From an uncultured Oscillospiraceae bacterium (lineage in GTDB: Bacteria > Bacillota > Clostridia > Oscillospirales > Ruminococcaceae), in contig CAJTNJ010000002.1 of the NCBI GenBank assembly GCA_910577565.1, positions 1 to 64,000 on the forward strand: a DNA stretch of 64,000 nucleotides, given 5' to 3'. This document shows positions 53,668 through 63,294 of the stretch, piece by piece. The position numbers were made by a program, and so were the translations under genes. Under the pieces are notes generated by a model. It saw only the letters and a program-made list of their open reading frames with translations. It was not told where the DNA came from and did no database searches. Position 1 is the stretch's first letter; each line of letters opens with the position of its first letter.

Positions 53668-54577
53668 AGAGATATTTGTTGATAAAACTTTAGTTGGTAA
53701 ACGAGTTGATATTTTAATTTGTGCGGCATATCCTGAAATAACAAGAAGTTATATACAAAAATTATTTCCTAAGAAATTAGTTTTTGTGAATGATAAGTTG
53801 GTTTTAAAACATTATAAAGTTAAACTTGGCGACAAGATAAAAATAATTTTTCCTGATCCTGAGAAATTAGATTTAATTGCTCAAAATATACCACTTGATA
53901 TTGTATTTGAAGATGATCAAATTATAATCGTAAACAAACCAAAAGGTATGGTTGTTCATCCTGCGCCGGGAAATTACTGCAACACGTTGGTAAACGCACT
54001 TATGTGGCATTGTAAAGAAAATCTATCAGAAATTGGTGGGGTATTAAGGCCCGGAATTGTTCACAGAATAGATAAAGACACAAGTGGATTATTGGTTGTT
54101 GCAAAAACTAATAATGCACATATAAGCCTTGCAAAACAGTTAAAAGAACATTCTATTGACAGGTTTTATGAAGCTGTCGTATATGGTGGATTTAAGGATG
54201 AAGAGGGGACAATTGACCTGCCTATTGGACGTAGCGATAGAGATAGGAAAAAAATGGCGGTTAACGCTAAAACAAGCAGGGAAGCAATAACTAATTATAA
54301 AGTTATTAAGAAGTATAGAGAATTTAGTCATATAAGGCTTAAACTTGAGACAGGTAGGACTCACCAAATCCGTGTGCATATGTCATATTTGGGGCATCCG
54401 TTGGCAGGAGATGTTGTTTATGGTCCAAAAAATCGAATTAAAGAGTTAAAAGGGCAGTGTTTACATGCAAAAACCATAGGACTAAATCATCCTACTTTGA
54501 ATAAGCATATAAATTTTGATAGCAAACTTCCAGAATATTTTGTTAAATTTTTAAACAAGTGTGAGTCTATGCAATAA
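53654..54577 (+). CDS. rluD: Ribosomal large subunit pseudouridine synthase, RluA/RluD family
   Basis: A 307-residue pseudouridine synthase. The N-terminal S4 domain is RVDILICAAYPEITRSYIQ; the catalytic Asp is in VHRIDKDTSGLLVVAKT. LKLETGRTHQIRVHMSYLGH is also diagnostic. ATG 53654 has AAGGA at the right spacing; earlier starts are inside lspA. The lspA-rluD order is standard. The exact 23S target cannot be told from the sequence. Confidence 0.92.
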   Translation: MPKTEEIFVDKTLVGKRVDILICAAYPEITRSYIQKLFPKKLVFVNDKLVLKHYKVKLGDKIKIIFPDPEKLDLIAQNIPLDIVFEDDQIIIVNKPKGMVVHPAPGNYCNTLVNALMWHCKENLSEIGGVLRPGIVHRIDKDTSGLLVVAKTNNAHISLAKQLKEHSIDRFYEAVVYGGFKDEEGTIDLPIGRSDRDRKKMAVNAKTSREAITNYKVIKKYREFSHIRLKLETGRTHQIRVHMSYLGHPLAGDVVYGPKNRIKELKGQCLHAKTIGLNHPTLNKHINFDSKLPEYFVKFLNKCESMQ

Positions 54578-54629
54578 ATCATGTAAAAATAAAGTGTATG
54601 CTAAAATTTTATTGTATTAATTTTATATA

Positions 54630-55556
54630 TTAATTAAATTCCTTTTTCATATCTATTTCTTTAGTTTTTCTTGTAAATAAAAAAGAAAATATCAGACCGA
54701 TTACCAACACAATAATTGAAATTATACCATGCCAAAACAAATGATTTAATTCATTTGCTTGATAGTTTGTTATGCCTGTTTTATTAACTATTCCTATTAT
54801 ATAGTTTATTATGGCATTTAAATGATCATTGTAAAGTGGTAATGAAGATCCTATAATCAATCCTAAAATACCGAAATAAGTTGCTTCAGGGAATTTTTTA
54901 AAGAAATACTCTACAACTTTAGCGCCAAATAAAAGGCCTATGACAATACCTATTCCTAAAGGTAGTAAAATTAAAATATTTAAAGAGTGTATAGCTTCCA
55001 TCACTGTGTAATATATTCCAAAAACGAGCATTACCATAGTACCGCTGCACCCCGGGAGTATTAAACATACCGATGATAGACAACCAACAGCCATAAATTT
55101 AAAAAAGGTGAATAAAGAAAAGCTTTCAATTGTTTCTGTGCCTGTTCCTTTTATTATAGAAAAATAAACTATTGCGAACATAAAAATAAGCATTAAAAAT
55201 AATGATATAGTATTTGAAAGTTTAAATTTAGAACCCACTGCTCTTGTTAACAGCATAGGTGTAAGACCTAAAACAAGGCCTAAAAGGAAAAAATCAGTTT
55301 CCATAGGATAATTTTCTTTGAAAAATAAAACTACATAACTAAAAGTAAATATGCCGAAAACCATACCAAGCACCAAAGGTGTTAAATATCTAATGCTATT
55401 TTTAAAATCCGATCTTATATGGCTTACAGATATTATTAATTTATCATATATATTTAAAAGTACAGCCAGTGTCCCACCGCTAATACCTGGAACAACTTCG
55501 AATGTTCCCATACAAACTCCGTGTAAAAAGTTTTTGATAATTTTATTATGTTTCAT
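54630..55556 (-). CDS. DUF368 (polyprenyl-phosphate transporter-like) membrane protein
   Basis: A 308-residue membrane protein with about eight to ten transmembrane segments. Family blocks are GVCMGTFEVVPGISGGTLAVL near the start and the repeat-like LSSVCLILPGCSGTMVMLVFGIY in the middle, each with a PGxSG motif. DUF368 proteins have been linked to undecaprenyl phosphate recycling across the membrane. It is convergent with rluD and stands apart from other wall genes. Confidence 0.88.
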   Translation of the reverse strand: MKHNKIIKNFLHGVCMGTFEVVPGISGGTLAVLLNIYDKLIISVSHIRSDFKNSIRYLTPLVLGMVFGIFTFSYVVLFFKENYPMETDFFLLGLVLGLTPMLLTRAVGSKFKLSNTISLFLMLIFMFAIVYFSIIKGTGTETIESFSLFTFFKFMAVGCLSSVCLILPGCSGTMVMLVFGIYYTVMEAIHSLNILILLPLGIGIVIGLLFGAKVVEYFFKKFPEATYFGILGLIIGSSLPLYNDHLNAIINYIIGIVNKTGITNYQANELNHLFWHGIISIIVLVIGLIFSFLFTRKTKEIDMKKEFN

Positions 55557-55998
55557 ACCTAGCCTTCTTTCATAAAATATTTTAACCTATATATTATAAT
55601 TATTAATTACAATAATAACATATTAAAATTAAAATACAATAATATATTAAAAAGTTTTATCAATCATTTTTTGCACTTTTTATTATAATTGCTTTTTTTT
55701 TGCTTTTATATTTAATTATTATGCAATTTTTCAAAAGTTTGGTTTGTAAACATAAAAAGCTGATTTTTTAAAATTTTGATTAATGTTTCGTGGTAAAATT
55801 ATAAGTTTTTAATATCCAGAAAAAATTGATAAACTGTTAGTTTATTATAGGTGGTTTTGCCCAATTTGACTCATTGCTAGTGTAAATTATTTGTGCTGTT
55901 CGTTAGTTATATTTGATATATTTTTAGTTTTGTATATCTAAAACTTATACTTTGTATATTTTTTATAATTGTGTCAATGCTTAAAGCGGAGGTGGATT
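55557..55998. other. AT-rich intergenic region
   Basis: No gene or clear RNA structure was recognised. It separates the divergent DUF368 gene from the small gene at 55999, and so should hold both promoters. Only weak -10-like boxes are visible. Confidence 0.5.
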
Positions 55999-56178
55999 AT
56001 GCAAGAGCCTAAATTTAAAAATGATCCTAAAATAGCAGAATGTTTTAACAAACTACCCTCTATTGCTCAAGAATCAATAATGCAAAGCGGAATAGAGATA
56101 GATTCGGTAGAACATTTAAAACAATTGGCAAATAAGTTTTTAAACGAAAAAAGCACTAACTCTGCTAGCGAAGATTAA
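55999..56178 (+). CDS. Small protein of unknown function, 59 residues
   Basis: ATG at 55999 follows a strong GGAGGTGG. The protein (starting MQEPKFKNDPKIAECFNKLP) is soluble and mostly helical, with an acidic C-terminus (STNSASED). The segment QESIMQSGIEIDSVEHLKQL looks like a small helical bundle. An upstream-extended frame from 55969 includes the RBS and is not preferred. No family recognised; the good RBS and clean context support translation. Confidence 0.6.
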   Translation: MQEPKFKNDPKIAECFNKLPSIAQESIMQSGIEIDSVEHLKQLANKFLNEKSTNSASED

Positions 56179-56289
56179 TAACATTTAAAATTTTTATATA
56201 ATGCGCTGTTATTTTAATTAATGATGGCGTATTGTATTTAATTAGAAAATATTTTATTATTAATTTAATAAGTTTTAAAGGTGGTAAAT

Positions 56290-56943
56290 ATGAGAATGAG
56301 AAAAAAAGTTTGGGCAAGACCTGAACTAAACAAATGTAAGTATTATATTAAAGATCCAACTGAGCTTAAAGGAAACTGGAAAAGCATTTTTAAAAATCAA
56401 AACCCTTTACATGTTGAATTTGGATGCGGAAAAGGCAGCTTTATTTCAAATCTTGCTTTTAAAAATTCTAATATTAATTATATTGGTATAGATATTAGTG
56501 ATGATGTTTTGGGAGTTGCCAGAAGAAATATTGAAGAAACTTTTGGCGATAAAGAAATTGATAATATTGCATTAACAAGATTTGATATTCAATATTGCAG
56601 CAAGATATTTGATGAATCAGATGATATACATAAAATTTATATATGCTTTTGCAACCCTTGGCCAAGAGGAAAACACCACAAAAGACGACTTACCCATTCA
56701 AGACAACTTGTTCAGTATAAAGAATTTTTAAACTATAATGGTGAAATATATTTTAAAACTGACCACGACCAATTGTTTGCGGATAGTCAAAGATATTTAA
56801 AAGATAATGGCTTTAAAATAAAGTGCATAACTCATGATTTATATAATAGTGAATTTTTAAAAAATAATTTGCCGACAAAGCATGAAATAATGTTTAACGA
56901 GATGGGTATACCTATAAAATTTCTTATCGCTAAAATAACTTAA
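56290..56943 (+). CDS. trmB: tRNA (guanine-N7)-methyltransferase
   Basis: A 217-residue enzyme that makes m7G46 in tRNA. Family blocks are MRMRKKVWARPEL, VEFGCGKGSFISNLAF (motif I), YIGIDISDDVLG, ICFCNPWPRGKHHKRRLTH and FKTDHDQLF. The Asn in CNPWP is usually preceded by Asn or Ser-Phe-Pro. The ATG at 56290 (AAGGTGG) is preferred over GTG 56281. Confidence 0.95.
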   Translation: MRMRKKVWARPELNKCKYYIKDPTELKGNWKSIFKNQNPLHVEFGCGKGSFISNLAFKNSNINYIGIDISDDVLGVARRNIEETFGDKEIDNIALTRFDIQYCSKIFDESDDIHKIYICFCNPWPRGKHHKRRLTHSRQLVQYKEFLNYNGEIYFKTDHDQLFADSQRYLKDNGFKIKCITHDLYNSEFLKNNLPTKHEIMFNEMGIPIKFLIAKIT

Positions 56944-57072
56944 CTTAGCTAAAACAAATTTTGAGTTGTTTGTTTTTGTTGCGCTTATAGTTATAGTCAT
57001 GTTATAATTTTTAAATAGAGAAATATTAATTTTATATAAATAAGATTATATTTAAGAAGGGAAATATAAATA

Positions 57073-58158
57073 ATGGCTGATATGTTTGATAAATTAGATG
57101 CTGCAAAACGGCGGCTTGAAGAAATTAATAACAAACTTACAGACCCTAGCATAATAAACAATCAAAATGTATATAAAAATTTAATGAAAGAAATTAAAAA
57201 TTTGACTCCTATTGTTGATAGTTACGATAAATATCAAAAGGCAAAAGACGAATTTAATGAGGCAAGAGATATACTTAAAGAAGGTGGGCTTGATAAGGAT
57301 TTTCGCGAAATAGTCAAGCAACAATATGATGATAATGAAAAAAAGATGGAAGACATATCTAATCAACTTAAAATTTTGCTTCTTCCAAAAGATCCTAATG
57401 ATGATAAAAATGTTATAGTTGAAATCAGAGGTGGTGCAGGAGGAGATGAAGCAGCTTTATTTGCCGGCGATTTATATAGAATGTACAATATGTATGCGGA
57501 AAAAAAAGGCTGGAAAACTGAACTTTTAAATGCGAGTGAAACGGGAATAGGTGGGTTTAAAGAAGTAAGTTTTGAAATAAGCGGAGAAGGTGCATATTCT
57601 AAGCTAAAATTTGAAAGCGGGGTTCACAGAGTTCAACGTGTGCCAGAAACCGAGACGCAAGGCAGAATACACACTTCTACCGTGACAGTTGCCGTATTGC
57701 CTGAAGCAGAAGAGGTCGAATTCAATATAAATCCAAATGATATACAAGTGGATACATTCAGATCAAGCGGGGCAGGAGGGCAGCATGTTAATAAAACAGA
57801 ATCTGCTATACGATTAACATATATACCTACGGGATTGGTCGTTGAGTGCCAGGATGAAAGAAGTCAATTTAAAAATAAAGATAAAGCTATGAAAATACTT
57901 CGAAGTCGTCTTTACGAACAGGCACAAAAAGAAGCCGAAGAAAAGATTGCTGATGAAAGAAAAGTGCAGGTTGGAACAGGAGATCGCTCTGAAAGAATTA
58001 GAACTTATAATTTTCCACAAGGAAGAGTGACAGATCATCGCATAGGCCTTACTTTGTATCATTTAGATCAAATAATGAATGGAGATATTGACGAAATAAT
58101 AGATGCTCTAATTACAGAAGATCAAGCCCTTAAATTATCTTCGGAGGGCGACAATTGA
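57073..58158 (+). CDS. prfA: Peptide chain release factor 1
   Basis: A 361-residue class I release factor. The GGQ motif is in FRSSGAGGQHVNKTES and the codon-recognition region follows GAGGDEAALFAGDL. It terminates translation at UAA and UAG. RBS AAGGGA. Unlike most Firmicutes, the GGQ methyltransferase gene prmC does not follow; tsaC overlaps its stop by three bases. Confidence 0.97.
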   Translation: MADMFDKLDAAKRRLEEINNKLTDPSIINNQNVYKNLMKEIKNLTPIVDSYDKYQKAKDEFNEARDILKEGGLDKDFREIVKQQYDDNEKKMEDISNQLKILLLPKDPNDDKNVIVEIRGGAGGDEAALFAGDLYRMYNMYAEKKGWKTELLNASETGIGGFKEVSFEISGEGAYSKLKFESGVHRVQRVPETETQGRIHTSTVTVAVLPEAEEVEFNINPNDIQVDTFRSSGAGGQHVNKTESAIRLTYIPTGLVVECQDERSQFKNKDKAMKILRSRLYEQAQKEAEEKIADERKVQVGTGDRSERIRTYNFPQGRVTDHRIGLTLYHLDQIMNGDIDEIIDALITEDQALKLSSEGDN

Positions 58159-59168
58159 TTTATACAAAAATTTTAAAGCCAACTGATGAGAATATTAGTT
58201 GTTGTGCAAGTCTAATTAAGTCATCTGACATTGTGGCAATGCCCACCGAAACTGTATATGGTTTGGCTGCAAGTGCTTATGATAAAAATGCTGTTGCCAA
58301 AATTTTTGATGCAAAAGGCAGACCACAAGATAATCCTTTAATTTGCCATATTAGCAACTTTGATATGCTTTTGAATTTAACTTGCAAAATGTCGAATTTG
58401 TTATATAGGATTGCAGAAAGATTTTGGCCGGGCCCGCTTACGGTAATTGTGCCAAGAAGTGATTGTGTTTTAGATATTGTTACTGCAGGTCTTGATACCG
58501 TAGCTATAAGATTTCCTTCTCATATTGTAGCGCAAAAATTAATAAATGAGTGTGGATTTCCACTTGTAGCTCCGTCCGCAAATTTGTCAGGTACCCCTAG
58601 TCCTACAACAGCCGCTCATGTTTATGATGATTTAAAAGGAAAAATTAAAGCGATACTTGATGGTGGAACTTGCAAAATAGGTGTGGAATCAACTATAATA
58701 AAAGTTGACGACAATGAAATTAAATTATTAAGACCAGGCGCGATTACCATTAAAATGCTGCAGAAAGTTTGCAAAAATGTTACCGCTGATATTACTATAT
58801 TTAATAAGCCGGATGAAAATATTAAAGTAATTTCACCAGGTGTTAAATATAAACACTATTCTCCAAAAGCAAATGTTATACTTGTTGATGGAAGTTTGAG
58901 CCAATTTAAAAAATATATATCTGACAAACTGGATAATAATACCTTTTGCGTAGTGTTTGATGAGGACCAAGCACATTTTAAAAATAATGTTTTAACTTAT
59001 GGAAAAGATTCTCTCAGCCAAGCTCATAATATATTCTCCGTATTACGCAAAGTTGACGATTTAAAAGCAAATACTGTTTTTATCAGATGTCCGCAAAAAA
59101 CAGATATAGGCCTTGCGGTATACAATAGACTTTTAAGGGCATCTGGTTTTAACTTGGTAAAATTATAA
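58155..59168 (+). CDS. Threonylcarbamoyl-AMP synthase, Sua5 type
   Basis: A 337-residue Sua5/YwlC-type enzyme that makes threonylcarbamoyl-AMP for the tRNA t6A modification. TsaC domain at about 15-205: VAMPTETVYGLAASAYD, GRPQDNPLICHI, PLVAPSANLSGTPSPTTA, GVESTIIKV. A second, Sua5 domain follows (about 230-337, SPGVKYKHYSPKANVILVDG). TTG start at 58155 after GGAGGG, overlapping the prfA stop. Confidence 0.93.
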   Translation: MIYTKILKPTDENISCCASLIKSSDIVAMPTETVYGLAASAYDKNAVAKIFDAKGRPQDNPLICHISNFDMLLNLTCKMSNLLYRIAERFWPGPLTVIVPRSDCVLDIVTAGLDTVAIRFPSHIVAQKLINECGFPLVAPSANLSGTPSPTTAAHVYDDLKGKIKAILDGGTCKIGVESTIIKVDDNEIKLLRPGAITIKMLQKVCKNVTADITIFNKPDENIKVISPGVKYKHYSPKANVILVDGSLSQFKKYISDKLDNNTFCVVFDEDQAHFKNNVLTYGKDSLSQAHNIFSVLRKVDDLKANTVFIRCPQKTDIGLAVYNRLLRASGFNLVKL

Positions 59169-59183
59169 TGGCGGTGGCTTTTA

Positions 59184-59765
59184 ATGGTAATAGGACTTAC
59201 TGGCCCAACAGGTGCAGGAAAATCGGAAGCCAGCAACTATTTAAAATCCAAGGGCTTTGTTATAATAGATGCTGATAGACTGGTTCATGATATGTATATT
59301 AACTGTGATATTTGCATTAAAGCAATTGGCCTAAATTTTCCAAGTGTTATTAAAGATGGCATTGTTGACAGAAAAAAACTTGCTGGCATTGTGTTTTCTG
59401 ATAAAAAACAACTTCAAAAATTAAATAAAGTTGTAAATCCATATATAATTGACCAATTACGCCAGAAGATAAAAAAGTTTAAATTTGAAAATATTATATT
59501 GGACGCGCCAACCTTGTTTGAAAGCGGCGCAGATAGTTTATGTGATAAAACAATTGCTTTTATATGCAATGAAAAAATAAGATTAAATAGAATAATTTCA
59601 AGAGATGGTTTGTCAAAAGCAGATTCTATTTTTAGAATTAGCTCACAGCCAAAAGATGATTTTTATATAAAACACGCTAGCATAACTATAAGAAACGACA
59701 GCTCAATAGATAAACTAAAAAGTGAGTTAGATAGTGCTATAAATGCGTGGATTAACTTAAATTAA
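59184..59765 (+). CDS. coaE: Dephospho-CoA kinase
   Basis: A 193-residue P-loop kinase for the last step of coenzyme A synthesis. P-loop is GLTGPTGAGKSEAS; VIDADRLVHDMY-like IIDADRLVHDM and LILDAPTLFESG fit the family. The ATG follows tsaC by 15 bases. The RBS is weak (GGCGGTGG), which suggests coupling to the upstream gene. Confidence 0.93.
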   Translation: MVIGLTGPTGAGKSEASNYLKSKGFVIIDADRLVHDMYINCDICIKAIGLNFPSVIKDGIVDRKKLAGIVFSDKKQLQKLNKVVNPYIIDQLRQKIKKFKFENIILDAPTLFESGADSLCDKTIAFICNEKIRLNRIISRDGLSKADSIFRISSQPKDDFYIKHASITIRNDSSIDKLKSELDSAINAWINLN

Positions 59766-59806
59766 AATTATAATATCTCTAAAAATTATCTAAGGAGATA
59801 AATTTA

Positions 59807-60391
59807 ATGAAAAAAATGCGCAGTTGCAAAAAGACTGTTTTTAAGATATTTTTGTTTATTTTAATATTGTCTATAACAGCAGTTATTATTTACCCATATT
59901 TTGCAAGAACTTATTTATTTCCCAAAAATTATTCGCAATATGTAAATGCTTATTCGCGTGAATATAATGTTGATGAAAATTTTATTTATGCAATCATTCG
60001 TACAGAGTCTCATTTTGATGAAAATGCTGTTACAAATGCCGGAGCAAAGGGACTTATGCAAATTACAGAAGACACTTATAAATGGGCTAAAAATAAAATG
60101 AGAGTTGATGATGGGTCTACATATGAAAATATTTTTGATCCAAATGTTAATATTAAATATGGAACATATATTTTATCAATTTTATTTTCTGAGTTTAAAG
60201 ACGAAAAAACAGTCGCAGCCGCATATCATGCGGGAAGAGGTATTGTTAAAAAATGGCTCACAAATGATGATAGCACACAAGAAGAAAGTTTGGAGATAGA
60301 TAAGTATAAGTTTCCTATTACCGATTCATATGTAAACAAAGTCATTGACGCAAAAAATATGTATGAAAAATTATATATTCAAAATAATTAA
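59807..60391 (+). CDS. Lytic transglycosylase, SLT family
   Basis: A 194-residue exported murein lyase. A membrane-anchor helix lies at residues 9-29 (KTVFKIFLFILILSITAVII). The SLT domain has the catalytic Glu67 in IIRTESHFDENAVTNAGAKG, LMQITEDTY, and VAAAYHAGRGIVKKW, where the usual AYNAG reads AYHAG. It cleaves peptidoglycan glycan strands. RBS AAGGAG. It follows coaE, as in many Clostridia. Confidence 0.92.
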   Translation: MKKMRSCKKTVFKIFLFILILSITAVIIYPYFARTYLFPKNYSQYVNAYSREYNVDENFIYAIIRTESHFDENAVTNAGAKGLMQITEDTYKWAKNKMRVDDGSTYENIFDPNVNIKYGTYILSILFSEFKDEKTVAAAYHAGRGIVKKWLTNDDSTQEESLEIDKYKFPITDSYVNKVIDAKNMYEKLYIQNN

Positions 60392-60414
60392 GTGAACATG
60401 AAAGGAAGATTTAT

Positions 60415-61806
60415 ATGAACGCAAAACAATTGAAAGAAGAGCTATTTTACAACAAAAAAAATTCGGTTAAAATTCTGTCTGATGATTTAATCAAAAAAGC
60501 AGATAGCTACTGCGAACCCTATAAAGAGTTTTTGGGCATATCAAAAACTGAAAGGGAATTTTGTAAAAATTCTATGAAGATTGCCGAAGAAAATGGTTTT
60601 GTGCCTTTTTCAAAAAACTCCAACTATAAACCGGGAGATAAGGTTTATTTGGTAAATAGAGATAAAAATATAGTACTCGCTGTGATTGGCAAGAGACCGA
60701 TTGAGGAAGGTATGAAGTTAGCTGTTGCACATATTGATTCGCCAAGACTCGACTTAAAGCCGAATCCGCTATATGAAGACAGTGAGCTTGCGTTTTTAAA
60801 AACACATTATTACGGTGGCATTAAAAAATATCAGTGGACGGCAATACCGCTTTCACTTCATGGTGTAGTGATAAAATCAAATGGTGAAAAGGTTGAAATT
60901 AACATAGGTGAAGACGAAGGTGATCCTGTATTTTGTGTGAATGATCTACTTCCTCATCTTTCAGAGGCACAAATGAAGCGCCCAGCTAAAGATATCATTT
61001 ATGGTGAGGATTTAAATATCATAGTTGGTTCAAGACCTTTCAAGGATGACGACGAAAGCGAACTTGTCAAATTGAACATAATGAATATATTAAACAAAAA
61101 GTATGGAATTGTTGAAAGAGACTTTATTTCAGCAGAGCTAGAAATTGTTCCCGCGTTTAATCCATCAGATGTAGGATTGGATCGCAGCATGATTGGTGCT
61201 TATGGTCAAGATGACAAAGTTTGTGCTTATAACTCATTAAGAGCAATTATTGATTGTAAAGATGTTGATTATACAGTAGTTACAATGCTTGCTGACAAAG
61301 AAGAGGTTGGAAGTGATGGAAACACAGGAATGAATTCCTGCTTTTTTGAATATTTTATTGAAGATCTTGCAAATACCTTTGGAGCAAATGGGAGAACAGT
61401 ATTCTCAAATTCGGAATGTATGTCAGCAGATGTCGGCGCTGCTTTTGATCCTAACTATGCGGATGTGCATGAACGCAGAAATTCAGCTATGTGTGGCTTT
61501 GGCACAATCATAACTAAATATACAGGATCTAGAGGAAAGGCAAGCACATCAGATGCATCTGCTGAATTTGTTGATAAAATAACAAGAATTTTAGATAAAA
61601 ATAATATTGTATGGCAAACAGGTGAACTTGGGAAAATAGACGGTGGCGGAGGCGGAACGGTTGCAATGTTTCTTGCCAAATTAAATATGGATGTCGTTGA
61701 TGTTGGAGTACCTATTTTATCAATGCACTCGCCATTTGAAATATCTTCTAAAATTGATGTATTTGAAAATTATAGAGCAATATTGGCCTTCTTTGAACAG
61801 AAATAG
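60415..61806 (+). CDS. M18 family aminopeptidase
   Basis: A 463-residue dinuclear zinc aminopeptidase. Metal and catalytic residues sit in AVAHIDSPRLDLKP (His, Asp), YGQDDKVCAY (Asp), MLADKEEVGSDGNTGM (Glu, Glu), SADVGAAFDPNY (Asp) and PILSMHSPFEI (His). It trims peptides in the cytoplasm. RBS AAAGGAAG. Length fits the Clostridial subgroup. Confidence 0.94.
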   Translation: MNAKQLKEELFYNKKNSVKILSDDLIKKADSYCEPYKEFLGISKTEREFCKNSMKIAEENGFVPFSKNSNYKPGDKVYLVNRDKNIVLAVIGKRPIEEGMKLAVAHIDSPRLDLKPNPLYEDSELAFLKTHYYGGIKKYQWTAIPLSLHGVVIKSNGEKVEINIGEDEGDPVFCVNDLLPHLSEAQMKRPAKDIIYGEDLNIIVGSRPFKDDDESELVKLNIMNILNKKYGIVERDFISAELEIVPAFNPSDVGLDRSMIGAYGQDDKVCAYNSLRAIIDCKDVDYTVVTMLADKEEVGSDGNTGMNSCFFEYFIEDLANTFGANGRTVFSNSECMSADVGAAFDPNYADVHERRNSAMCGFGTIITKYTGSRGKASTSDASAEFVDKITRILDKNNIVWQTGELGKIDGGGGGTVAMFLAKLNMDVVDVGVPILSMHSPFEISSKIDVFENYRAILAFFEQK

Positions 61807-61838
61807 CTTTTAATTTTAATATGAAAAGGGTTTAAGTT

Positions 61839-62594
61839 ATGATTGCTATTGTAACAGGTGCTAGTTCCGGAATAGGGCAAGATATAGCAAAAGAGCTTGC
61901 TAAAAGAAATTTTGATTTGGTTTTAGTATCGAGAAACAAAGAAAAATTAAATGAATTTGCAAAAACTCTTAATGTGAAGACAAAAGTAATACCTCTTGAT
62001 TTATCAATTAAAGAAAATTGTTATAAGCTTCATGAAATGTTAAAAGATAAAAAAATCAGTGTTTTAGTAAACAATGCTGGGTTTGGTGATTTTGGTAGAT
62101 TTTCAGATTCCGATTTAAAAACAGATTTAAATATGATAGATCTTAACATTTGTTGCGTTCATATATTAACTAAACTGTTTTTAAAAGACTTTCTCAAAAA
62201 CGACCATGGTTTCATTCTTAACGTTTCTTCATTAGCCGGATTTATGCCCGGTGGGCCACTTATGGCAACATATTATGCAACTAAATCTTATATTTTAAGT
62301 TTATCTCTTGCAATTTATGAAGAGATACGAAAATGTAAAAGCAAAGTATCAATAAGTGTATTGTGTCCGGGACCTGTCAAAACAAAATTTAATAATCGCG
62401 CAGGAGTTAATTTTTCTATAAAACCGCTTTCAAGCAAAGAGGTTGCAAAAATATCTGTAGAAAAGATGTTTAAAAAGCAACTGCTCATAATTCCTGGAAT
62501 GATGATGAAACTATCATATGTATTTTCTAAATTACTTCCTATAAAACAACAGCTTATGGCAATTTATCATATACAGCATAAAAAAAGATATTAA
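61839..62594 (+). CDS. Short-chain dehydrogenase/reductase
   Basis: A 251-residue classical SDR. NAD(P) motif is VTGASSGIGQDIAKEL, then LVNNAGFGDFG. Catalytic residues are Ser in NVSSLAGFMPGG and Tyr-Lys in YYATKSYIL. It resembles the DltE/YqjQ-type group. The arginine after the first strand (VSRNKEK) suggests NADP. Substrate unknown. It follows the aminopeptidase by 32 bases. Confidence 0.92.
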   Translation: MIAIVTGASSGIGQDIAKELAKRNFDLVLVSRNKEKLNEFAKTLNVKTKVIPLDLSIKENCYKLHEMLKDKKISVLVNNAGFGDFGRFSDSDLKTDLNMIDLNICCVHILTKLFLKDFLKNDHGFILNVSSLAGFMPGGPLMATYYATKSYILSLSLAIYEEIRKCKSKVSISVLCPGPVKTKFNNRAGVNFSIKPLSSKEVAKISVEKMFKKQLLIIPGMMMKLSYVFSKLLPIKQQLMAIYHIQHKKRY

Positions 62595-62596
62595 AA

Positions 62597-63229
62597 TTAA
62601 TCGCAAGATCTAATCACGAGCAAATAACCAGATTTTAGTTCTATTTTGGCATTAGTTGAATTAAAAATATTGCTGATTCCCCTAGAACTGCCGGGTAATA
62701 AGCACTCATTTTTTAAAGGATATAAAAGACCTGTTGTTGTAATACTAATACATTTAGTTATAGGAATCAGTGAACACAAATTACCTTTTTTACCTGATAG
62801 GCTAATATGAGAGTTGCAAAGGGTTATTTTGTTGTGTGAATCGACTATTAAACATTTAATTTTTTTGTCTATCAAAGTTTTAAGCAGCATTATATTAGCG
62901 AGTGTATGGTCAAGCCTTGTACCCGTACACCCTAACATTATAATTTCATCAGATCCTTTTTCAATTGCTATATTAACGGCAAGCTCTGTATCGGTGTAGT
63001 CTTTGTTTTGAGGATATATTTTAACATTTTGTTTGTCGAGGTTGGATTTTACCGAATCCATATCGCCTATACAGAGATTTGGTTTAATTCCTATTTTATT
63101 CACCACATCAAAACCACTATCTGCACATATTATATATGAAGCAGTCTTAATGTATTTTTTTATCAAATCTATATTTTCAACTGTTCCCCCTGAAACTATT
63201 ACAGTTTTCACTCTAATTGCTCCAATCAT
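62597..63229 (-). CDS. thiN: Thiamine diphosphokinase
   Basis: A 210-residue enzyme that transfers pyrophosphate from ATP to thiamine. Family motifs are ICADSGFDVVNKIG, LCIGDMDSVKSN, YPQNKDYTDTELAV, and MLGCTGTRLDHTLANIMLL. It reads against the SDR, ending 2 bases after it. A GTG-type start a few codons downstream (VKTVIVSGG) is also possible. Often this gene lies near rpe/rsgA; here it is alone. Confidence 0.92.
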   Translation of the reverse strand: MIGAIRVKTVIVSGGTVENIDLIKKYIKTASYIICADSGFDVVNKIGIKPNLCIGDMDSVKSNLDKQNVKIYPQNKDYTDTELAVNIAIEKGSDEIIMLGCTGTRLDHTLANIMLLKTLIDKKIKCLIVDSHNKITLCNSHISLSGKKGNLCSLIPITKCISITTTGLLYPLKNECLLPGSSRGISNIFNSTNAKIELKSGYLLVIRSCD

Positions 63230-63294
63230 ATATATTTGCTATAAGTTTAATTTTACACAAATTATTTAATATTATCAAGGAGAAATAACATTTT

